Source: Amaranthus tricolor
Lineage: Eukaryota; Streptophyta; Magnoliopsida; Caryophyllales; Amaranthaceae
Direction: 5' to 3'
NCBI RefSeq assembly: GCF_026212465.1
Contig: NC_080063.1
Span: forward strand, 5,620,043-5,684,042
DNA: 64,000 nucleotides
A program made the position numbers and the translations under genes. Below the pieces are notes generated by a model that was given only the letters and a program-made list of their open reading frames with translations, did not search any database and was not told where the DNA came from. Positions 58,189 through 64,000 of this stretch are shown piece after piece; positions within the stretch are counted from its first letter, which is position 1, and every line of letters starts with the position of its first letter.

Positions 58189-60264
58189 CCTTGTGATGGT
58201 TGTCCTTGCAACGAGTGCATATGTATCGAAGTGACCGATACCCTACTTTTGTCTAAAGCTTTGTGTCACTAAACGGGCCTTGAACTTATCAATAGTTCAT
58301 CAATCTTCATTTTCTAGATTTCATCACTAGAACTCAATGGGTCACTTTCCGCATTTTAATTAATATGGAACAGTAAAAGTAATATCATTCTAGTACCTTT
58401 GACAAAAATATTCATCAAATTTCTTAGTGCGCATTTTTTCTTGAAAATGACTTTTTATTAAACATCTCAAACAAGAGATGATTTAATCTCTTTTGTCTAA
58501 AACTAAGACAAATGTTTATGGATAAAATATTATCTTTATTAGTTTACACTTGGAATTTTAAAATTACTTCCCCTATTTGTAAACATTCAATCACAAATAG
58601 AAATATCAATTCTTTGTGATTCAATTTAAAATTGAATTTCATACACACAATTATATATAACTTGAGAAAATTTCTTACATTATTACAAACTAGTAATAAT
58701 AAATAATTTTTAGATATTATGGAATTTATTTGCCATAATATACATTTTATGCTTAAGGCATAAAATACATTATCATACCACTTGATAATTCACATGTTCT
58801 ATAGGACACAACTTTATAAGTAGATAATTATAAATAATAATCACTTTATAGTTAATAAAATAAATCAACTTGTCACATATAATTCATGAATAAATTATAC
58901 ACCATCTATTTACTTATATGGATCAAATAAAATACTAAAAATATTATTACAAACTAGTAATAATAATTTGGTTTATAAACATCATGGAATTTTAATCACC
59001 ATAAAGCATAATTTGCAAAATCTATGCAAATTAATTTATTCTTTTATATAGAGTAACATTTATTTCACAACTATATTCATAAGCAATGATATGTAACAAC
59101 CATTTAATTATAATTTCAACATTGTTGAAATTGTACATAATAATTTAATCTTAATTATTATAAATAATGGTCCGACCATATTAAATTTAAATTTAATATG
59201 CTCCATATACATAAACATGTATATCTACATGACATATAAATTCTACCCCTTAATCTTAGTTATAATATAACTACATTGACTTGGGTAATTACATAACTCA
59301 TTTGAGTATTTCAATATAAATCATTACCCCTTTTATTTTCTATAAAGAACTTGGGTAATAAAAAAAAATATGTCACTTAAATTTTATCTCATCATGAGAT
59401 ACTTGACAAAAGTCAATAAATTTATCATTTACTTATAAGTAGTTATTCACAAATAACTACCATAACTAATCACAAAAATGGTTACATCAATAGAATTGAT
59501 ACTTTATTTCATAATTAGAACAATAAAATAAAACAATTACAAATCTACAAACTGAGATTAATCGAAAGTATGCTAAACAATATTATCATACCTTTGGTTT
59601 TGATGCTACACAACATACATCAATTATCAACATGATAAAACAAAATTAATCACTTTCTTTAAACATGTCTCATGAAGAAATAATTCCATCAAGTATAGAA
59701 CATAATCATACTTTAATCAATCAATATCCGATAAAACACATACTTAATGTATACTTGGCAATTTTAATTTATATATAATATATAAATCCTGACATTGTAG
59801 TACTTTTATTTCATACTACAAAACAAAAAATAAAAAATTGCCTTTTAACCATGATGATCATATGAATAGATTTCTATTCTCTTTTCTTAATTAATTATTA
59901 AGAAAAATAACACTTTATGATTTCCATCATAAATTTTTATCATCAAAATAACACATACCCACTTCTCTAGATCATATCTTTGTAAAATTTGAACACATGT
60001 ATATGATCATCCAAAAGAAGATTTAAATGTATGTAAAAACTTTTTCACAAATTTAAACACAAAATATCAAATATAATTTATGATTATTAAATCTCAAGAA
60101 AAACTTACTTGTTTTCCATGATACTTCTTACTAAAGATACCCATGAAAATAAATATTTCATTTGCCATCATCAGAACTTCATGCCGAAATAATTGTCCAA
60201 CTTGATGAAAAACTTTAACTAGATCCTTAGCGCTTCACATCTTTGAAAAATTATCACAATAGAT
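58189..60264. other. AT-rich internal sequence of the copia block, non-coding
   Basis: Very AT-rich, with repeated AATAATAATT, ATTATTACAAACTAGTAATA (58679 and 58944 regions) and CATAAT words. No gag, protease or integrase similarity. It could be an untranslated leader of the element or later insertions. No tRNA-Met-type primer site is seen beside LTR2. Confidence 0.5.
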
Positions 60265-60267
60265 TGT

Positions 60268-61022
60268 TGGAAATATAATGCAAACACAAATAAACAAACC
60301 GATTTGTATTTCCCTTGTGTAGATGGCAATGAAACTCCTTGCTTTGTAAATCACCAAATGGACACCATGAAGATAAGGTTGCGACAATCAAAGAAGTCGC
60401 TCGAAAACTTGATATGAGTAGAAGGCGTTCATACACTTTCCTATTGTGATATTTCTCCCACAAAGGTGCTTGGGATGATAAATGAAATTCACAATGAGAT
60501 ACAATCTACACAACAAAATCCTAGCACAAGGAAATTGTAATAGTAAATACAAGTGTTGTAGTGAATTATGAACTTTGATGATATTAAAAGTTAATTACTC
60601 TCTCAATATTATTTCATGAAAGGAAGAACAAGAATGAGTATTCTTAAGAGAGAAATCATAAATTATATGAAATTGGGATCGAATGTCCCTTGGCATGCCA
60701 CCTCTATTTATAGAGCTATACATCAAACAATACCTCATTTTGAAACAAAAGTGTTTCACCAAACAAAGCTTTTTCACCAAGCAAAGCTTATGAAACAATG
60801 TAATGTTTCACCAAGCAAAGCTTATGAAACAAAGTAATGTTTCACCAAGCAAAGCTTATGAAACAAAGTAATGTTTCAACAAACAAAACTTATGAATCAA
60901 AGTAATAATTCATCAAATTCTTTGAGGCATTTAATTTGGACTTATAATATATTTATTTAGTCTCACTACTATACTAAGTATGTAGTATATACAAATCTAG
61001 GTCTATATACTCTAAATGTTCA
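60268..61022 (-). repeat. LTR2 of the copia block
   Basis: Same sequence as LTR1 with an extra 27-bp piece near 60446 and an extra AAAGCTTATGAAACAAAGTA unit near 60850. It is followed by the CCTCCCCCATTTAGAG polypurine complement. Confidence 0.88.
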
Positions 61023-61578
61023 ACAATCCTCCCCCATTTAGAGTATAAGAAACCTCCTTCTTCCTTTACACATTAAGTATATAATTTCGTTTCATGCATC
61101 AACGCTAATGTCCCTACGGATTGAATTAACGCCTAGTATAAAACACTTCCCAAGCGATCGAACTAGAATGATGTCCCTACGGATTGAATCAACTAGCCCA
61201 TCCAACCACTTGAAGGTTAAATACACACACAACCAATAACACATTGTCATTTACCTTGACACATTATATAGGGTCGTGTCCATATCTATTCATAAGTTTA
61301 TCATGGTCGGATATGCTAATCTTGACTACTTGAAGCGGCCAAAACTTCAAACTTATATAGGTAGGTTCTCACTACGTAAAACATATCCTCGTGATAGGAT
61401 ACCACCAAGAGCTCTTCAACCCTTGACCTTGAGAACTTAAGCGACTACCTTGTCATCACGGTCTAAAGCAACTATGGGTCATTCATCCTTGTTGCTTTCA
61501 AAGACTTTAAAGGACTTTACCACATTGAATTCAAGACACAATGCTACTTGTGTGTGAATTAGGACTTTCCTTTAAACT

Positions 61579-61821
61579 TTATTGACATAAACCGATCTCA
61601 ATTGACGCTTGTTCAATTGAAACCTTTCTCATGGCTTTAGTGAAAAATTCAGCCAAATTGAACTTGGTGTTCACATAGTCAAGAGTTATGACCCCATGAA
61701 TGATAAGATCTTGCACTAGACTGTGTCTAAGAGCAATGTGTCTCGACTTACCATTATACACTTGACTATAAGCTCTTCCCAAAGCTGTTGTGCAATCTGA
61801 ATGAATTGCCACCGGTCCCAC
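61579..61821 (-). pseudogene. Second copia RNase H tail, truncated
   Basis: Near-identical to the C-terminal 78 residues of 56935-57642: HSDCTTALGRAYSQVYNGKS, then KFNLAEFFTKAMRKVSIEQA. Similarity stops at ACCGGT (about 61816), where unrelated sequence begins. Confidence 0.88.
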
Positions 61822-61853
61822 TTTAAATAAATATATTATAAAACATATTCGAA

Positions 61854-62210
61854 CATATTCGAACTCTTCTTTGTCAAAATCCTACTCCTTGGACTGCATC
61901 TGGTCCCACTTTACCTCCTTCTTTATCTTTTTATCTTGCTTGTGCTTCTTCTCAATCTACTTATCTCATGATCATGCCTCAACATCATGATCATGACCAT
62001 GATCATGGTCATGGTCGTGATGATGGTCATGATAGTTATGACGAGGATGAGGATGAGGATGATGATCAAGAGGAGGAAGAAGATGATGATGATGATGAGG
62101 AAGAAAGAGATGATTCCATTCATGTTGAAGATGATGATAATCAGGTTGTTCCATTAACATCTAATTGTTCAACTTTACCATCATCATCAATTGCGTCCCT
62201 CAAATTCTGA
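61854..62210 (+). pseudogene. B-box zinc-finger gene, 3' half
   Basis: In frame from CAT 61854: HIRTLLCQNPTPWTASGP resembles the end of the B-box and the following SPTPW-ASG segment of BBX30/31-type proteins. A His/Asp-rich stretch (HHDHDHDHGHGRDDGHD), a long acidic run (EDEDEDDDQEEEEDDDDDEE) and DNQVVPL lead to the TGA at 62208-62210. It continues the half-gene at 55578-55679 on the same strand. The linking residues between VH and RTLLC are partly missing, so the locus is broken beyond the insertion alone. The acidic part also opens an ATG frame at 61968. Confidence 0.8.
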
Positions 62211-63121
62211 TTAATTCAACTTACATTAGAGATGAAGCAATCAAATCTGTTTGGCAGCTTCGACAAGGAAATCGAAAAAATGAAAATTTTGGTAAAAAAG
62301 AAAATCAGTAGTGAAATTAGAAATAGACCTTCGGGATCATGCTACATATTCACAATTCACACGAATAACAAAACAAAACTACTTTTATCAATCTAACAAA
62401 GATTATTTGATTGATCATTTCCTAGTATATCATGATGAATGGATTAAAACAAAACATAAACACTCAACCAGATAACACAATTTCATAATTCTAAAAAAAA
62501 AACTACCTAATAAGATCATGCTCGCAAATTCCATTAGAACAATCAACAATGTCAAAAACTTTCTGGAACCTACTACCATTAGCAACCGACGACAAAAACT
62601 TCAATGTTCATCATCAAAATCTGAGCCGTTCATTTCTTCATTAAAAGATTTTTGTGTACAAACACTTCACAAAAACACAAAACGCATTTAAAAGTTTTTT
62701 GTGTACAATGTATTTATGTTAATACTGATATTGATCGACAATGGCAACTAATTAAGGAATAAAAGTTGTGATGTTGTATAGAACACATACTTTTGGCAAG
62801 CTGAAAGTTGTGATGTTGTCTCCCATAACATCCAATGATTCTCGAATCTGATTAAGGAATAAAATAGTGAGTTCTCCCTATAGCTTAGTTAGTCATCATA
62901 ATTCCATGTGTAGAGCTTTGTTTGATACCCGATCAATACCCTTTTCATCTGAATGGACATGTCAACAGCAAAAGACAAAGTTAGAATATAGTCCCAAAAG
63001 AAGTAACAAGTCTCTAAATAACTCATGAACTTTCTAGAAAAATTTAATTAGGAAAAGAACAAACCATTGAGGTTAGGAATCCGCTTAAGAGCTTCAATTA
63101 CCATTTCTTACACATATTTTC
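62211..63121. other. Spacer downstream of the B-box gene
   Basis: No supported gene. A short frame runs on from 62218 (GATGAAGCAATCAAATCTG...) with no recognised similarity. Confidence 0.45.
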
Positions 63122-63630
63122 TGTTGTGCGACAGCGGAAGCAAAGTCGATGAACAACAATGAAACAACAAGAAATTCAATGCAAACAACAAGAAAATGAC
63201 ACAAGAAATTAACGTGGTTCACTATCAACGTGATAGCTACGTCCACCGGCACCGAGAACAAACAATTTCACTATGATCGCAAAGAATACAAGATGAATTA
63301 CAATCATGCTCACAAATTACAATGGCTCTCTTGTGATCTCTCTTTCAGTTTGTGAATCCTACAACCCTAGGCTAACAAGGAGGTGTATTTATAATAAAAT
63401 GACTTGAAAGACGGTTTTAGGGACTAAGTAACCACAAATAACTGACCACAAATAAGGATAACCGTCCCAAAAGACGGTTCCCATGAAAAGAAACTTCAAT
63501 TGCGTGACGCGCGTAAAATTACGCGAGCCGCGAAGCAGGAGCAGAACAGTCTCCGCGCCCTGCGGAGTTCATTCTGTCCCAAACTTCATCTTCTTCTTGT
63601 TTTGCTAGTTTGAGTCATTACTTAGCAACA
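63122..63630 (-). mobile_element. Copia LTR (3' LTR of an element running off the right edge)
   Basis: About 509 bp from TGTTGTGCGACAGCGGAAGC to TTACTTAGCAACA, followed by ATCTCCACCTTGACGAAAAC, whose reverse strand is the polypurine tract AAGGTGGAGAT. It is less AT-rich than its flanks, with GCGTGACGCGCG near 63502. The flanking internal sequence confirms the minus orientation. Confidence 0.8.
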
Positions 63631-64000
63631 ATCTCCACCTTGACGAAAACTCGTATTCAGCAAACGACCTCATCAACACATAGTGAACATATCTCAAGCC
63701 AAAACCCGATGTAAAGCTCATGCATAAACCGTACATCCCGATAAGTCCTCAACCAAGTCTCATCCCGACAGGTCTTCAACCAAGACCTATCACATACTTG
63801 TCACCAAGTACAACAACTCATAACGCTCCACCTGCATCACAAGCCCTGGGAAAGCTCCACCTTAAGGCCAACATGCCTGCAACAGGAGCTCTCCAACAAC
63901 GCCCCTAAGGGCCTACTACATCACATAATAATCAATATTTTGTAAGTCCAAGCAATGTTTAAACTTACTAAATGGAACAGACTTAGTAAAGAAATCAGCT
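63631..64000 (-). pseudogene. 3' internal part of the same copia element, with RNase H end at the window border
   Basis: At 64000-63951 the minus strand reads ADFFTKSVPFSKFKHCLDL, the C-terminal end of copia RNase H. Between it and the LTR lies the untranslated 3' part. The remaining pol lies beyond the window, so whether the gene is intact is unknown. Confidence 0.75.

Larger units (their letters stand above)
55682..61843 (-). mobile_element. Tandem copia block inside the B-box gene: LTR, partial pol, LTR, pol tail
   Basis: The order along the plus strand is LTR1 (55682-56378), polypurine tract complement (ATCCTCCCCCATTT), RNase H and RT (56935-58188, minus), AT-rich internal sequence to 60264, LTR2 (60268-61022), the same polypurine tract complement, and a second RNase H tail (61579-61821, minus). 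The two post-LTR segments are near-identical for about 800 bp. LTR2 therefore serves both a left element and a truncated right one, the pattern left by unequal LTR recombination. Gag, protease and integrase are absent. Confidence 0.85.

Overview
This is a nuclear window from a flowering plant, almost certainly a core eudicot. The support is multi-exon GT-AG genes with AT-rich introns, plant-specific families (B3, SUPERMAN-type C2H2, B-box), copia retrotransposons with a tRNA-Met-type primer site, and many MITEs. The species cannot be read from the sequence. All exon models below were assembled by hand from splice signals, reading-frame continuity and family resemblance.

Intact genes: a B3-domain protein (5849-7682, +, 6 exons); the TFIIH helicase XPB/ERCC3 (9906-21447, +, 20 exons, about 772 aa); a small GRF zinc-finger membrane protein carried inside a Mutator-like element (24694-25134, -); an intronless SUPERMAN/ZFP10-like repressor (31103-31783, -); and an ER DnaJ protein of the ERdj3A/TMS1 type (38711-42883, -, 7 exons, about 608 aa). 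Broken genes: a CDC48 tail (1723-1989, +), one sphingosine-kinase exon (53721-54013, -), and a single-B-box gene whose two halves lie at 55578-55679 and 61854-62210 (+), separated by a 6.2-kb retrotransposon block.

Layout. 1-1.7 kb: decayed copia pol, abutting the CDC48 fragment. 2.9-4.9 kb: 22-bp repeats in two opposed arms, then 130-bp repeats. 5.4-21.4 kb: a gene-rich part with B3 and XPB, and MITEs around and inside them. 22.4-25.5 kb: a Mutator-like element with long terminal inverted repeats and two convergent genes, laid out like maize MuDR. 25.6-30.1 kb: MITE-rich spacer with a Micron-like element between TA repeats and a CACTA terminus. 30.9-32.7 kb: the C2H2 gene, with tandem repeats at its 3' end and in its upstream region. 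34.4-37.3 kb: probable Ty3 remnant. 37.6-43.1 kb: the DnaJ gene, with a copia 3' end in intron 1. 45.7-55 kb: a complete but decayed copia element with target-site duplication, a 1.2-kb DNA transposon nested in its 5' LTR, and the kinase pseudogene beside it. 55.6-62.2 kb: a tandem copia block inside the B-box gene. 63.1-64 kb: another copia LTR running off the window.

The most unusual system is the element at 22369-25503. Its catalytic transposase core appears deleted, but it retains an intact GRF zinc-finger/transmembrane gene in the position that mudrB holds in MuDR. Both terminal repeats, which probably act as promoters, carry paired CACGTG boxes.
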